Assembly: GCA_963743325.1 (NCBI GenBank)
Contig: CAVUOZ010000011.1
Span: forward strand, 310,001-374,000
Reading direction: 5' to 3'
Length of the DNA: 64,000 bases
Source: DATFVA01 sp963743325
GTDB taxonomy: Bacteria; Bacteroidota; Ignavibacteria; Ignavibacteriales; Ignavibacteriaceae
Shown: positions 8,264 to 16,912 of the stretch, in pieces
How the letters are laid out: the number at the start of each line of letters is the position of its first letter
Numbering within the stretch: position 1 is the stretch's first letter
Made by a program: the position numbers and the translations under genes
Notes under the pieces: model-generated
Databases searched by the model: none
The model's input: only the letters and a program-made list of their open reading frames with translations
Told to the model about the DNA's origin: nothing

Positions 8264-9931
8264 ATGAGTCCGGTTAACACAAAAGAAGTTTCAATTAAAG
8301 CGCCGCATGGCAATATACTTTCCTGTAAAGGATGGCTGCAGGAAGCTGCAATGCGCATGCTGATGAATAACCTTGACAACGAAGTGGCAGAGAATCCTGC
8401 AGAATTAATTATATACGGGGGAAGCGGCAAGGCTGCACGAAACTGGGAATCATATGAAGCAATCATTGAGTCGCTTAAGAATCTGGAAAACGACGAAACA
8501 CTGCTGGTTCAGTCAGGTAAACCTGTAGGAATCTTCAGAACCTATCCTGATGCACCCCGGGTCCTGATTTCAAATTCGATGCTTGTTCCCGACTGGGCTA
8601 CATGGGATGAGTTCCGCAGATTAGAAGGGCTGGGATTAACAATGTACGGACAGATGACTGCAGGAAGCTGGATTTATATAGGGACGCAGGGAATTCTGCA
8701 GGGAACTTATGAAACCTTTGCCGAATGCGGGAGAAAATATTTTAACGGGGATTTAAAAGGTAAATTTATACTGACCGCAGGACTGGGCGGAATGGGTGGT
8801 GCCCAGCCTCTTGCTGCGACAATGAATGGGGCTGCATTCCTTGGTGTTGATGTAGACCGAAAGAGAATTGAAAAAAGATTAGAAACCGGGTATATCGATG
8901 AAATTTCCGATGATCTGGATGAAGCCCTCGGAATTGTGTTAAAAGCAAAGAAAGAAGGCAGGGCTATATCGGTTGGTTTGATTGGCAATGCCGGGGAAAT
9001 ACACCGGAAAATACTTCAGAAGAATATAATTCCCGATATTGTTACAGATCAGACTTCAGCACACGATGTATTAAACGGTTATGTACCTGCAGGAATGTCA
9101 TTTGAAAAAGCGCTTCAATTAAGAAAAGATATCCCTGAAAAATATATTGAATTATCGCGCAAAACTATTGTCAGGCACGTAGAAGCGATGCTGGGATTTC
9201 AAAAAAAGGGTTCCATTGTTTTTGATTATGGTAACAATATCCGGGGTGAAGCAAAAGAAAACGGGTTATCAAATGCTTTTGATATCCCGGGATTTGTTCC
9301 TGAATTTATAAGACCTCTCTTTTGCGATGGAATGGGACCATTCCGCTGGGCAGCGTTATCGGGAGATCCGGATGATATTTACGAAACAGATAAAGCCGTA
9401 ATAGAAACTTTTCCCGAAAAAACCGCTTTGGTTAACTGGATTAAAATGGCTCAAAAGAAGGTTCATTTCCAGGGGCTGCCTTCACGTATCTGCTGGCTGG
9501 GATTTGGTGAACGCGCTAAGATGGGAAAAATATTTAACGATCTCGTTGCCACCGGAAAAGTGAGTGCTCCGATAGTAATCGGAAGGGATCATCTTGACTG
9601 CGGTTCAGTTGCTTCTCCCAACCGTGAAACCGAAAATATGAAAGATGGAAGCGATGCAATAGCCGACTGGCCTATATTGAATGCATTGCTGAATGCGGTA
9701 GGCGGTGCAAGCTGGGTTTCAGTTCACCACGGCGGAGGGGTTGGAATCGGTAAATCTATCCACGCAGGTATGGTAGTCGTTGCCGACGGTACAAAAGAAG
9801 CAGAAAAAAGACTTGAGCGGGTATTAACTTATGATCCCGGAATGGGAATAGTCAGGCATTCTGATGCAGGTTATGAAAAAGCCATTAAGAATGCTAAAAA
9901 AATGAATATCAAAATTCCCATGTTAAAATAA
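8264..9931 (+). CDS. hutU: Urocanate hydratase
   Basis: A 555-aa NAD+-dependent enzyme that converts urocanate to imidazolonepropionate, the second step of histidine breakdown. The length is normal. Conserved blocks are YGGSGKAARNWE near 50, QTAGSW-like MTAGSWIYIGTQGI near 130, GLGGMGGAQPLA (NAD site) near 170, TDQTSAHDVLNGYVP, GMGPFRWAALSGDP, RICWLGFGERA with the active-site Cys, VIGRDHLDCGSVASPNRETE and HHGGGVGIGKSIHAGM. The assignment is secure. No hutH, hutI or hutG is in the window, so the rest of the pathway must be elsewhere. It is packed tightly after the 111-aa gene. Confidence 0.96.
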   Translation: MSPVNTKEVSIKAPHGNILSCKGWLQEAAMRMLMNNLDNEVAENPAELIIYGGSGKAARNWESYEAIIESLKNLENDETLLVQSGKPVGIFRTYPDAPRVLISNSMLVPDWATWDEFRRLEGLGLTMYGQMTAGSWIYIGTQGILQGTYETFAECGRKYFNGDLKGKFILTAGLGGMGGAQPLAATMNGAAFLGVDVDRKRIEKRLETGYIDEISDDLDEALGIVLKAKKEGRAISVGLIGNAGEIHRKILQKNIIPDIVTDQTSAHDVLNGYVPAGMSFEKALQLRKDIPEKYIELSRKTIVRHVEAMLGFQKKGSIVFDYGNNIRGEAKENGLSNAFDIPGFVPEFIRPLFCDGMGPFRWAALSGDPDDIYETDKAVIETFPEKTALVNWIKMAQKKVHFQGLPSRICWLGFGERAKMGKIFNDLVATGKVSAPIVIGRDHLDCGSVASPNRETENMKDGSDAIADWPILNALLNAVGGASWVSVHHGGGVGIGKSIHAGMVVVADGTKEAEKRLERVLTYDPGMGIVRHSDAGYEKAIKNAKKMNIKIPMLK

Positions 9932-9973
9932 TTTAATAAAGAATATTCCAATAAAACCAGAAATGGAGAAAAA

Positions 9974-11164
9974 ATGAAAGTAAAAGTTCTTATTGCCGAT
10001 AAATTTCCCGATCAGTATATACAGCAACTAAATGATATGGACCTGGAAGTAATTTACTCACCCAAACTTGGGGAAAAGGATCTTCCGGAAGCTGCAAAAG
10101 AAGTTGATATACTGGTTGTGCGTTCAACAATAGTTAATGCTGATACAATAAATACCAGCAGGACATTAAATCTTATTATCCGCGCAGGGGCAGGAGTTAA
10201 TAACATTGATATCTCGGCGGCAAATAAAAAAGGAATTTATGTTGCCAATTGTCCCGGAATGAATTCAGTCGCCGTAGCCGAACTGGCAATGGGACTGATG
10301 ATCTCTCTGGACAGAAGAATTCCAGATAATGTAGCCGATTTCAGAAAGGGAGTATGGAATAAAGGTGAGTATTCCAAGGCGGAAGGTTTGAAAGGAAAGA
10401 CTCTGGGAATAATAGGTGTAGGCGCAATAGGTAAAGAAGTAGCAAAGAGAGCCCTTGCATTTGAAATGAATGTTTACGGAAAAGATATTTCCAGAATTGA
10501 GGGTGTCCAGATAAAGGATTTTTCAGAAATGGATCAGCTTCTTCCTCTTTGCGATATTGTTACTATTCACCTGCCTGCAACTTCAGATACAAAAGGATTA
10601 TTTAATAAAAAAATGTTCGGATTTATGAAAAAAGGTGCCCTCCTGATTAACACATCACGTGCCGATATAATTGTTGAGGAAGATCTTCTTGAAGCGATCA
10701 AAGAAAAGAACATAAGAGTTGCAGTCGATGTCTTCAAGGGTGAACCGGAGGCGAAAACCGGGCAGGTTACTTCTGTGCTTAAGGATAATCCCAATGTTTA
10801 CGTTACTCACCATATCGGGGCTTCGACGGAACAATCACAAAATGCCGTTGCAGCGGAGACAGTTCGGATAATTAAAGTTTACACAACCAGCGGGGTGATT
10901 GCTCACTGGATAAACCGTGCTAAAATTACCGATGCAAAATATCAGCTTGTTGTTAAGCATTACGATAAACCGGGTGTTCTTGCATCGATTCTTGATGTAA
11001 TAAGAGAGGGCAATATCAACATCGAAGAAATAGAAAATGTAATATTCCAGGGTGGTGTTGCTGCAAGCTGTACAATGAAATTAAAATCGCCGGTTTCTGC
11101 CGAGAAACTTAAAACTATGCAGAAAAATCCGGATGTATTAAGCATTTCCCACGTTGCATTATAA
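9974..11164 (+). CDS. serA: Phosphoglycerate dehydrogenase-like 2-hydroxyacid dehydrogenase with ACT domain
   Basis: A 396-aa D-isomer-specific 2-hydroxyacid dehydrogenase. It has the Rossmann motif GIIGVGAIGKEV at about 145, the catalytic Arg in INTSRADI, the Glu in DVFKGEPE and the His in THHIGAST. A C-terminal ACT domain (LVVKHYDKPGVLASILDV onward) often binds serine or another effector. It lacks the extra ASB domain of the other SerA-like protein in this window (38785-40369). It may therefore be the short-form 3-phosphoglycerate dehydrogenase of serine synthesis, or a paralogue acting on a related hydroxyacid. It is the last gene of the add-hutU group and is followed by a hairpin. Confidence 0.8.
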   Translation: MKVKVLIADKFPDQYIQQLNDMDLEVIYSPKLGEKDLPEAAKEVDILVVRSTIVNADTINTSRTLNLIIRAGAGVNNIDISAANKKGIYVANCPGMNSVAVAELAMGLMISLDRRIPDNVADFRKGVWNKGEYSKAEGLKGKTLGIIGVGAIGKEVAKRALAFEMNVYGKDISRIEGVQIKDFSEMDQLLPLCDIVTIHLPATSDTKGLFNKKMFGFMKKGALLINTSRADIIVEEDLLEAIKEKNIRVAVDVFKGEPEAKTGQVTSVLKDNPNVYVTHHIGASTEQSQNAVAAETVRIIKVYTTSGVIAHWINRAKITDAKYQLVVKHYDKPGVLASILDVIREGNINIEEIENVIFQGGVAASCTMKLKSPVSAEKLKTMQKNPDVLSISHVAL

Positions 11165-11172
11165 AGTTCAGG

Positions 11173-11205
11173 CGGCTGTCCCAGCATCCGGGTTTGAGAC
11201 AGCCG
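11173..11205 (+). terminator. Hairpin after the serA-like gene
   Basis: Arms CGGCTGTC (11173-11180) and GACAGCCG (11198-11205) pair perfectly around a 17-base loop, 8 bases past the stop codon. A T-rich stretch follows. It is the likely terminator of the add-hutU-serA group. Confidence 0.6.
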
Positions 11206-11305
11206 TTCCTGTTTTCCCGATCTTCAATAGTAATATACCCAAAATTTTATGCATATAAATTTATGACAATTTGTCAGTGAACACTCCTGCCCTACACCCG
11301 CTTCT

Positions 11306-11335
11306 CTCTCGTCCATCTCTCGTCTTTCTCATACC
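11306..11335. repeat. 30-bp pyrimidine-rich intergenic repeat, copy 1
   Basis: This stretch, beginning CTCTCGTC and ending TTTCTCATACC, matches 26 of 30 bases with 48918-48947. Both copies lie in gene-free DNA. The surrounding gap (11206-11450) holds no open frame worth calling. It also has a short hairpin at about 11356-11372 (CTGCC/GGCAG). Confidence 0.55.
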
Positions 11336-11450
11336 CCATCGAAAGACAAAATCCGTCTGCCAAAATGGCAGAAGGCAGAGTCGGGTTTTAGCAGGTTAAA
11401 AGTTGATTCAGATTGAGAAAATCAGATTCCGGAAAGGGTTTTATTTTAAT

Positions 11451-12203
11451 TTACACGTACTTTGGTTCAATAATTTCTTTTATTATACCGTGAAAATAGG
11501 GGAGCATTATTAATTGATTAATCGCTTCAATATCTTGTTCATCCAGACCAAGGACCAATGAAGATATATTCTGCCTGATGTAATTAAATGTTTTTTCAGA
11601 GAAAGAAAAGTATTGTTCCGGATTCTCAAAATTATCATATACGTTCGGCAGTTTTTCAAGCAGCACCGGTTCAAGCTCACCAATCAGTTTATCATTAGCG
11701 GAAGCAAGTACATAGTTGACATAAGGCAGCGATAATAATTCGGTTACTTCTTCGGAAAAACTTATTCCTTCAAATAACCTGTCATCATAAAAATTCTGTT
11801 TTCCGACAAGGATTAAATTATTGATATCCCTCTTCATGGAGGCAGATAATCCTACTTCAACTTCCAGATTATACAATTCTTTAAACAATATTCTGCTTAA
11901 AATTACTTCAGAGGAAGTTACATCTCCTGCAATATTGAGCGATTTTAGTGAACGGTTTTCGGCAAAATATATATATGAGTTGCAAAGGGATCCTTCAAAT
12001 GATATCCCGTATTTTTTTGATATAAAAAGGTCCTTGTGGCTGATAATATCAGTTGCAGGAATGAAAGCTATGCTGTTTTTATCCTTCTCCAGAACTGAAC
12101 TGATCGACGAAGCCTGATGAAACTGAAGATTACGCTTCAGGCTTTCCGGTAATGTTACGGCAATTACTGAAGTAAAGATATTTTCAGGAAACAGTATATT
12201 CAT
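11451..12203 (-). CDS. Hypothetical protein with MqnA-like (periplasmic-binding-type) fold
   Basis: A 250-aa soluble protein without signal peptide. The stretch SIAFIPATDIISHKDLFISK, followed by YGISFEGSLCNSYIYF, then SLKSLNIAGDVTSSEVILSRIL, resembles in order and spacing the substrate-binding core of MqnA. MqnA is the chorismate dehydratase of the futalosine menaquinone route, in the periplasmic-binding-protein type II fold. The match is to the general pattern only, and the rest is divergent. A true MqnA is therefore not claimed. It sits alone between two terminators, 17-base-stem-separated from rplS, and may have its own promoter near 12203-12217. Confidence 0.5.
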   Translation of the reverse strand: MNILFPENIFTSVIAVTLPESLKRNLQFHQASSISSVLEKDKNSIAFIPATDIISHKDLFISKKYGISFEGSLCNSYIYFAENRSLKSLNIAGDVTSSEVILSRILFKELYNLEVEVGLSASMKRDINNLILVGKQNFYDDRLFEGISFSEEVTELLSLPYVNYVLASANDKLIGELEPVLLEKLPNVYDNFENPEQYFSFSEKTFNYIRQNISSLVLGLDEQDIEAINQLIMLPYFHGIIKEIIEPKYV

Positions 12204-12210
12204 AATTTAA

Positions 12211-12234
12211 AAGAAAAAGCCCGCTGTGCGGGCT
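12211..12234 (-). terminator. Rho-independent terminator of the rplS operon
   Basis: A perfect 7-bp stem, AGCCCGC/GCGGGCT (12218-12224 and 12228-12234), with a 3-base loop. On the minus strand it is followed by a T-rich tract (12211-12217 and beyond). It lies 20 bases after the rplS stop and closes the long minus-strand run. Confidence 0.85.
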
Positions 12235-12254
12235 CTATTTAGAACAATCAGTTT

Positions 12255-12599
12255 TCAGCTTTCCCTGGATTTAATTCTTGCAGCTTTACCTGAAAGATTC
12301 CTCAGATAATAAAGTTTTGCCTTTCTTATATCACCCTGTTTGATAAGTTCGACCTTGGCAATCTTGGGTGAATTATAAGGGAATATCCTTTCAACGCCGA
12401 CACCGCTCGAAATTTTCCTTACTGTAAATGTCTTATTCGCACCTGCGCCGCGTATGCTGATCACATCACCTTCAAAAGGCTGAATTCTTTCTTTATCTCC
12501 TTCAATAACGCGAACATGCACGCGAATATGATCGCCGGAATTGAACGCGGGCAAATCCGTTTTATTCTGATCGGGTAATACGTTATTTATGTCAATCAT
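12255..12599 (-). CDS. rplS: 50S ribosomal protein L19
   Basis: A 114-aa ribosomal protein at the 30S-50S interface. Diagnostic stretches are PAFNSGDHIRVHVRVIEGDK, RIQPFEGDVISIRG, TFTVRKISSGVGVERIFP and the C-terminal KAKLYYLRNLSGKAARIK. Length is normal. It follows trmD by 11 bases in the conserved ffh-rpsP-(khpA)-rimM-trmD-rplS order and ends at a strong terminator. Confidence 0.97.
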   Translation of the reverse strand: MIDINNVLPDQNKTDLPAFNSGDHIRVHVRVIEGDKERIQPFEGDVISIRGAGANKTFTVRKISSGVGVERIFPYNSPKIAKVELIKQGDIRKAKLYYLRNLSGKAARIKSRES

Positions 12600-12610
12600 T
12601 TCTTTCTCCG

Positions 12611-13285
12611 CTAATTGTTAAAATTTTTCCACTTCTCAGTTAAAATTTTCGACTGCTCTTCCTTCCAGTTCTTTATTTCCTTATCATTTCCTGAGAGTAG
12701 AACATCAGGAACTTTCATCCCGCGGTACTCTGCCGGCCGGGTATAAGATGGGGCTTCAATTTTTTCACCATCCTGAAAGGAATCATTTAAGGCCGATTCA
12801 CTATCATTAAGAACACCGGGAATCAGGCGGATAACTGCATCTATAATAAGCAGTGCAGGCAGTTCACCTCCTGTAAGAACAAAATTCCCGACAGATATTT
12901 CCTCTGTTGCGAATTTTTCCCTTACACGGTCATCAATATCTTTATAATGCCCGGCAACGATCATCAGGTTTTTTGCAAGCGACAATCGGTTTGCTGTTTT
13001 CTGATCAAGAATTTTCCCCCGCGGAGAGGCAAAAACTATATGATCATATTTCCTGTCCTGCTGCAGTTTCTCAATGCACTCAAAGAACGGTTCTGGCTTC
13101 AGAACCATTCCGGCGCCGCCGCCGAATGGTTTATCATCAATCTGTCTATGCTTATTAAATGCATAATCTCTGAGATTATGAACAAAAATCTCAACCTTCT
13201 TTTTGTTTTGTGCTCTTTTAAGAATACTGGAATCCAGCGGGCTCTTAAATATTTCCGGAACAGCAGAGATTATATCAATCCTCAT
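12611..13285 (-). CDS. trmD: tRNA (guanine-37-N1)-methyltransferase
   Basis: A SPOUT methyltransferase of about 224 aa that adds m1G37 next to the anticodon to prevent frameshifting. Visible are the start MRIDIISAVPEIFKSPL, FGGGAGMVLKPEP, the SAM-binding trefoil-knot region EEISVGNFVLTGGELPALL, IDAVIRLIPGVL and SYTRPAEYRGMKVPDVLLSG. Possible upstream starts (13291 or 13348) would add residues not seen in the family. The ATG at 13285 fits best and overlaps the rimM end by 11 bases. Confidence 0.95.
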   Translation of the reverse strand: MRIDIISAVPEIFKSPLDSSILKRAQNKKKVEIFVHNLRDYAFNKHRQIDDKPFGGGAGMVLKPEPFFECIEKLQQDRKYDHIVFASPRGKILDQKTANRLSLAKNLMIVAGHYKDIDDRVREKFATEEISVGNFVLTGGELPALLIIDAVIRLIPGVLNDSESALNDSFQDGEKIEAPSYTRPAEYRGMKVPDVLLSGNDKEIKNWKEEQSKILTEKWKNFNN

Positions 13286-13790
13286 CTTCATAGAAACTTT
13301 CTCCCGGCTTAAAAACCATAACTTTATTTCCAGAGTCAAAACTTTCAATCAGTTCTGACAATGCCGGTAAAAGAATCTCCTCGCCATTTACATCTTCAAT
13401 CACATATACATCGTTAGCGGGATACGGCAATACATCTTTAATTTTACCAAATAACTTCCCGTTCCTGTATACTTTGCTGCCAAGTAAATCGTGAACAAAA
13501 TACACTTTTTCAGGAAGTTTTACGACATTTATTTCTTCTACAAAAATTTCTCTGTTGAGCAGTATTTTTGCGTCTTTATCAGTGTTAAAATTTTTAAACT
13601 TGATAAAGAAATTACCTTTTAACTCCTTTACTTCTTCTACAAAAAACTTTTTCTTGGTATCAAAGAAATCAATATAAACTTCTTTGAGTGAAAGAAATCG
13701 CTCAGGAAAATCAGAATATGAATAAATCTTCACAAATCCTTTTTTATCGGCAGTTGAAGATATCCTCGCGACCAAAAAATATTCACTCAC
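13275..13790 (-). CDS. rimM: Ribosome maturation factor RimM
   Basis: A 171-aa assembly factor for the 30S subunit that binds S19 and helps 16S rRNA processing. The two-domain layout is visible. The N-terminal beta-barrel begins YFLVARISSTADKKGFVKIY with DFPERF. The PRC-barrel domain carries LLGSKVYRNGKLFGKIKDVL, YVIEDVNGEEILLPAL and the family-typical end. It lies in the standard order between khpA and trmD and overlaps trmD, so translation is probably coupled. Confidence 0.92.
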   Translation of the reverse strand: MSEYFLVARISSTADKKGFVKIYSYSDFPERFLSLKEVYIDFFDTKKKFFVEEVKELKGNFFIKFKNFNTDKDAKILLNREIFVEEINVVKLPEKVYFVHDLLGSKVYRNGKLFGKIKDVLPYPANDVYVIEDVNGEEILLPALSELIESFDSGNKVMVFKPGESFYEDED

Positions 13791-13801
13791 CTGGAAGAGA
13801 A

Positions 13802-14035
13802 TTAATCGAGAATCTCAAGAATAGCTCTCTTACCTTCCTTTGCGGCAATGGCAGTAAGCAGAGTTCTCATTGCCTGGGCAGTTTTGCCCTGTTTCCCAAT
13901 AACTTTACCTACATCTTCCGCCTGGACTTTAAGAGAAAGAACTATTTTATTCTCTTCCGGAGTTTTCTCGTCAATCGAGACATTTTCCGGATTATCGACC
14001 AGGTGTTTTGCGATATATTCGATGAATTCTTTCAT
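13802..14035 (-). CDS. khpA: KH domain RNA-binding protein KhpA
   Basis: A 77-aa single-KH protein. The RNA-binding GxxG loop is VIGKQGKTAQAMRTLL, preceded by the usual LSLKVQAEDVGK. In other bacteria KhpA (YlqC) pairs with KhpB (Jag) and influences cell elongation and RNA handling. Here it keeps its usual place between rpsP and rimM. The ribosome binding site is strong (AGGAGGC upstream of the ATG). Confidence 0.92.
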   Translation of the reverse strand: MKEFIEYIAKHLVDNPENVSIDEKTPEENKIVLSLKVQAEDVGKVIGKQGKTAQAMRTLLTAIAAKEGKRAILEILD

Positions 14036-14106
14036 TGAAAGAAGCCTCCTATATTAAAGCACGGGAGCTTTTGAAATAATGTACATGCGAACAACCTCAG
14101 TTAAGA

Positions 14107-14625
14107 TTACTCTTTTCCCTCAGTATTCTCTTCAGAAGTAGCGCCCTTTACTTCTGCCGTACTTTTTTCAGTTTTTACTTCCTGTTCCGTGTTCTTTTCC
14201 GCAGCAACATTAGCACCTTCGGACTTTGCAGCTATGGCTTCCTCATTCGTTTCTTCTTTCTTAACCTTAGATTTCTTTCCCCGACTTCTGCTTGTCTGTT
14301 TCGCTTCCTGCATTTTAGTCCACTGTTCCAGTTCAGACTGAATTTTATCTTCTGAAAGACCTTTACGGATTAATTCTCTTTTAAGAGTTATACCTCTCTG
14401 TCGCAATAAACTTTTTACAGTATCTGTAGGCTGTGCGCCTTTACTCAACCAATACAATACTCTGTCCTCTTTAATCTCGACTGTATGAGGATTTGTCAAC
14501 GGATTATATAAACCTATAGATTCGAGAAACTTACCGTCTCTCGGCGATCTGGAATCTGCTGCTACAACCTTATATATCGGCTGTTTTTTCTTTCCCATAC
14601 GTCTTAGTCTTAACTTAACTGCCAA
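14107..14625 (-). CDS. rpsP: 30S ribosomal protein S16 with long C-terminal tail
   Basis: The first 85-90 residues are S16: MAVKLRLRRMGKKKQPIYKV, then VAADSRSPRDGKFLESIGLYNP and LSKGAQPTDTVKSLLRQ. The protein then continues to 172 aa, about twice the E. coli length, with a low-complexity tail rich in Lys, Glu, Ala and Thr that is probably disordered. Extended tails are common on S16 in Bacteroidota relatives. It is preceded by ffh at 28 bases and has a clear AGGAGG site before its ATG. Confidence 0.95.
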   Translation of the reverse strand: MAVKLRLRRMGKKKQPIYKVVAADSRSPRDGKFLESIGLYNPLTNPHTVEIKEDRVLYWLSKGAQPTDTVKSLLRQRGITLKRELIRKGLSEDKIQSELEQWTKMQEAKQTSRSRGKKSKVKKEETNEEAIAAKSEGANVAAEKNTEQEVKTEKSTAEVKGATSEENTEGKE

Positions 14626-14653
14626 ATTATTAACCTCCTGAATTAGTCACTTT

Positions 14654-15982
14654 TCAATTAAATTTAAAATTCTTAAATGATGAGGCGTTTCCAAATCCTT
14701 TTCTTGCCATTTGACCCATCATCTTCTGCATTTCACTAAACTGCTTAACAAGACGGTTTACATCCTGAATGGATGTCCCGCTCCCTCTGGCAATTCTTTT
14801 ACGTCTGTTACCTTTCAGAATCTTCGGAGTTGAACGTTCTTCAACGGTCATCGACTGTATAATTGCCTCAACTTTTACGAGCGCTTTATCGTCAATATTG
14901 GCATTCTTAATTTGAGAACCGATTCCCGGTATCATTCCCAATAGAGAAGATAAAGAACCCATTTTCTTAATAACTTTAATTTGCTTAAGAAAATCATCAA
15001 AATCAAATTTATTTTTCTTTAATTTCTCTTCAAGACGCTCAGCCTCATCCTCATCAAAGCTCTGCTGGGCCTTTTCTACCAGTGAAACCACGTCTCCACG
15101 GCCCAAAATCCGGGAAGCAAGTCTCTCAGGATAAAAAACCTCCAGATCAGTCAATTTTTCACCATTACTGATAAATTTGATCGGTTTTCCCACAACCTGT
15201 CTTATGGAAAGAGCGGCCCCGCCGCGTGCATCTCCATCTAATTTTGTGAGTACAATCCCGTCAAAATTGACTTTTTCATTAAATGCTTTGGCAGAATTTA
15301 CTGCATCCTGACCGGTCATAGAATCCACAACAAATAGGGTTTCGGTCGGTTTAACAAGATTTTTTATATCCTCTACCTCAGCCATCATATCTTCATCAAC
15401 ATGAAGCCGGCCTGCAGTATCAACAACTAATGTATCAAAATTATTCTCTTTAGCAAAACTCAGCGCATCAGTTGATACTTTTATTGCATTCTTTTCTTCA
15501 AGAGAAAATACCGGCACATTTATTTGTTCACCAAGTGTTTTAAGCTGATCTATAGCTGCCGGTCTGTATACATCTGCTGCAACCAGCAGAATTTTACGAT
15601 TGCTTTCTTTTAATCTCTTAGCCAGCTTACCGCTGAAAGTAGTTTTACCTGAACCCTGCAGACCAACAATAAGAATTGTTGTAATGCCGGATCCGTTCAA
15701 TCTTATTTCACTATTGCTATTACCGAGGAGATGTGTTAATTCATCATGAATTATTTTAGTAATTAATTGTCCCGGAGTAATAGAGTTGATAACTTCTGTA
15801 CCGAGCGCTTTCTGAGATACATTATCAATAAATTCTTTTGCCACCTGGTAATTTACATCGGCATCAAGAAGCACCCGGCGGACTTCTCTCAGAGTATCTG
15901 AAATGTTCTTTTCAGTTAATTTGCCTTGTCCCCTTATTTTTTTCAGGGATGATTCTAATTTTTGCTGCAGGTCTTCAAACAT
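14654..15982 (-). CDS. ffh: Signal recognition particle protein Ffh (SRP54)
   Basis: A 442-aa SRP GTPase that delivers nascent membrane proteins to FtsY and SecYEG. The N domain (1-90) is followed by the G domain with GLQGSGKTTFSGKLA (P-loop), DTAGRLHVDEDMM, VDSMTGQDAVNSA and TKLDGDARGGAALS. The C-terminal M domain, rich in Met, carries GMIPGIG and RIARGSGTSIQDVNRLVKQF. Length is normal. It starts 42 bases downstream of atpG, with no terminator between, so it is probably read from the atp transcript as well. Confidence 0.96.
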   Translation of the reverse strand: MFEDLQQKLESSLKKIRGQGKLTEKNISDTLREVRRVLLDADVNYQVAKEFIDNVSQKALGTEVINSITPGQLITKIIHDELTHLLGNSNSEIRLNGSGITTILIVGLQGSGKTTFSGKLAKRLKESNRKILLVAADVYRPAAIDQLKTLGEQINVPVFSLEEKNAIKVSTDALSFAKENNFDTLVVDTAGRLHVDEDMMAEVEDIKNLVKPTETLFVVDSMTGQDAVNSAKAFNEKVNFDGIVLTKLDGDARGGAALSIRQVVGKPIKFISNGEKLTDLEVFYPERLASRILGRGDVVSLVEKAQQSFDEDEAERLEEKLKKNKFDFDDFLKQIKVIKKMGSLSSLLGMIPGIGSQIKNANIDDKALVKVEAIIQSMTVEERSTPKILKGNRRKRIARGSGTSIQDVNRLVKQFSEMQKMMGQMARKGFGNASSFKNFKFN

Positions 15983-16024
15983 GGTGTCTCAGTATTTTAA
16001 TATTATTTCGCTATCTCAATCTGA

Positions 16025-16909
16025 CTACGAATTACTTTCTTTCAATGCATTTGCACCGGAGACAATTTCAAGGATTTCTTTTGTTATGGCCGCCTGTCTC
16101 TCCTTATTATACTTAATCTGAAGTGTCCTTATAAGCTCTTTTGCATTCGTTGTTGCATTATCCATCGCAGTCATTTTTGCACCTAATTCGGCAGCATTAG
16201 ATTCAAGGAGGATACGCCACATCTGGGCTTTCAGGTGTTTAGGAAGCAGATAATTGAAGATCCCTTTCTGGTCAGGTTCAAAAATATAATTAGGCTGGTT
16301 CTTTCTTTCTTCTTCCGAATCTTTCTGGATTGGAATCGGCAGAAACTGTTCAGTTACAATTTTCTGCTGAATTATGGATTTAAACTCATTATATACAATT
16401 ATTATTTTGTCAAAAGATCCTTTAAGATACAGGTCAATAAGCTCTTTAGTAATATTTAATGCATCTTCATAAGAGAGAGTTGAAAATAGACCTATCTTTT
16501 TTCCGGCTATATCATGATCTCTTTTAGAGAAAAATTCGAATCCCTTTTTACCTACACAAAAAAGATGAGGAGTTGCAAGGCTTCCCGAATATTCCTCGTT
16601 AACAATTCTTGAAGTTTCCCTGATAATATTAGTATTAAAAGCACCGCATAAACCGCGGTCAGCAGTAACTATAACGAGAGCAACATTTTTAATTTCCCTC
16701 TGAACGATAAAAGGATTATTAGTCATATCCTCTTCAGTAACCAGATGAGAAAGCATTCCGGCAATTTGTCTTGCATAAGGCCTGGCATTTATAATATTTT
16801 CCTGGGCCCTTCGTAACTTTGCCGCTGCTACCATCTTCATAGCTTTGGTTATCTGCTGGGTGTTTTGAACACCCTTAATCCTGTTCTTTATATCGCGTAA
16901 TGTAGCCAT
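16025..16909 (-). CDS. atpG: F1F0 ATP synthase subunit gamma
   Basis: A 294-aa central rotor stalk of the F1 head. The N-terminal coiled coil TLRDIKNRIKGVQNTQQITK, followed by AMKMVAAAKLRRAQ, and the C-terminal helix LESNAAELGAKMTAMDNATT, followed by NAKELIRTLQIKYNKERQA, are diagnostic, as is TADRGLCGAFNTNI. It is the last atp gene here and is not followed by atpD and atpC. Those are expected at another locus, as in many Bacteroidota and Chlorobiota. Confidence 0.96.
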   Translation of the reverse strand: MATLRDIKNRIKGVQNTQQITKAMKMVAAAKLRRAQENIINARPYARQIAGMLSHLVTEEDMTNNPFIVQREIKNVALVIVTADRGLCGAFNTNIIRETSRIVNEEYSGSLATPHLFCVGKKGFEFFSKRDHDIAGKKIGLFSTLSYEDALNITKELIDLYLKGSFDKIIIVYNEFKSIIQQKIVTEQFLPIPIQKDSEEERKNQPNYIFEPDQKGIFNYLLPKHLKAQMWRILLESNAAELGAKMTAMDNATTNAKELIRTLQIKYNKERQAAITKEILEIVSGANALKESNS

Positions 16910-16912
16910 TAA

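Noticed and set aside
12907..13312. Open frames of 80-120 codons on the plus strand opposite trmD
   Set aside because: They are antisense to a well-matched trmD, have no ribosome site and contain no recognisable domain.
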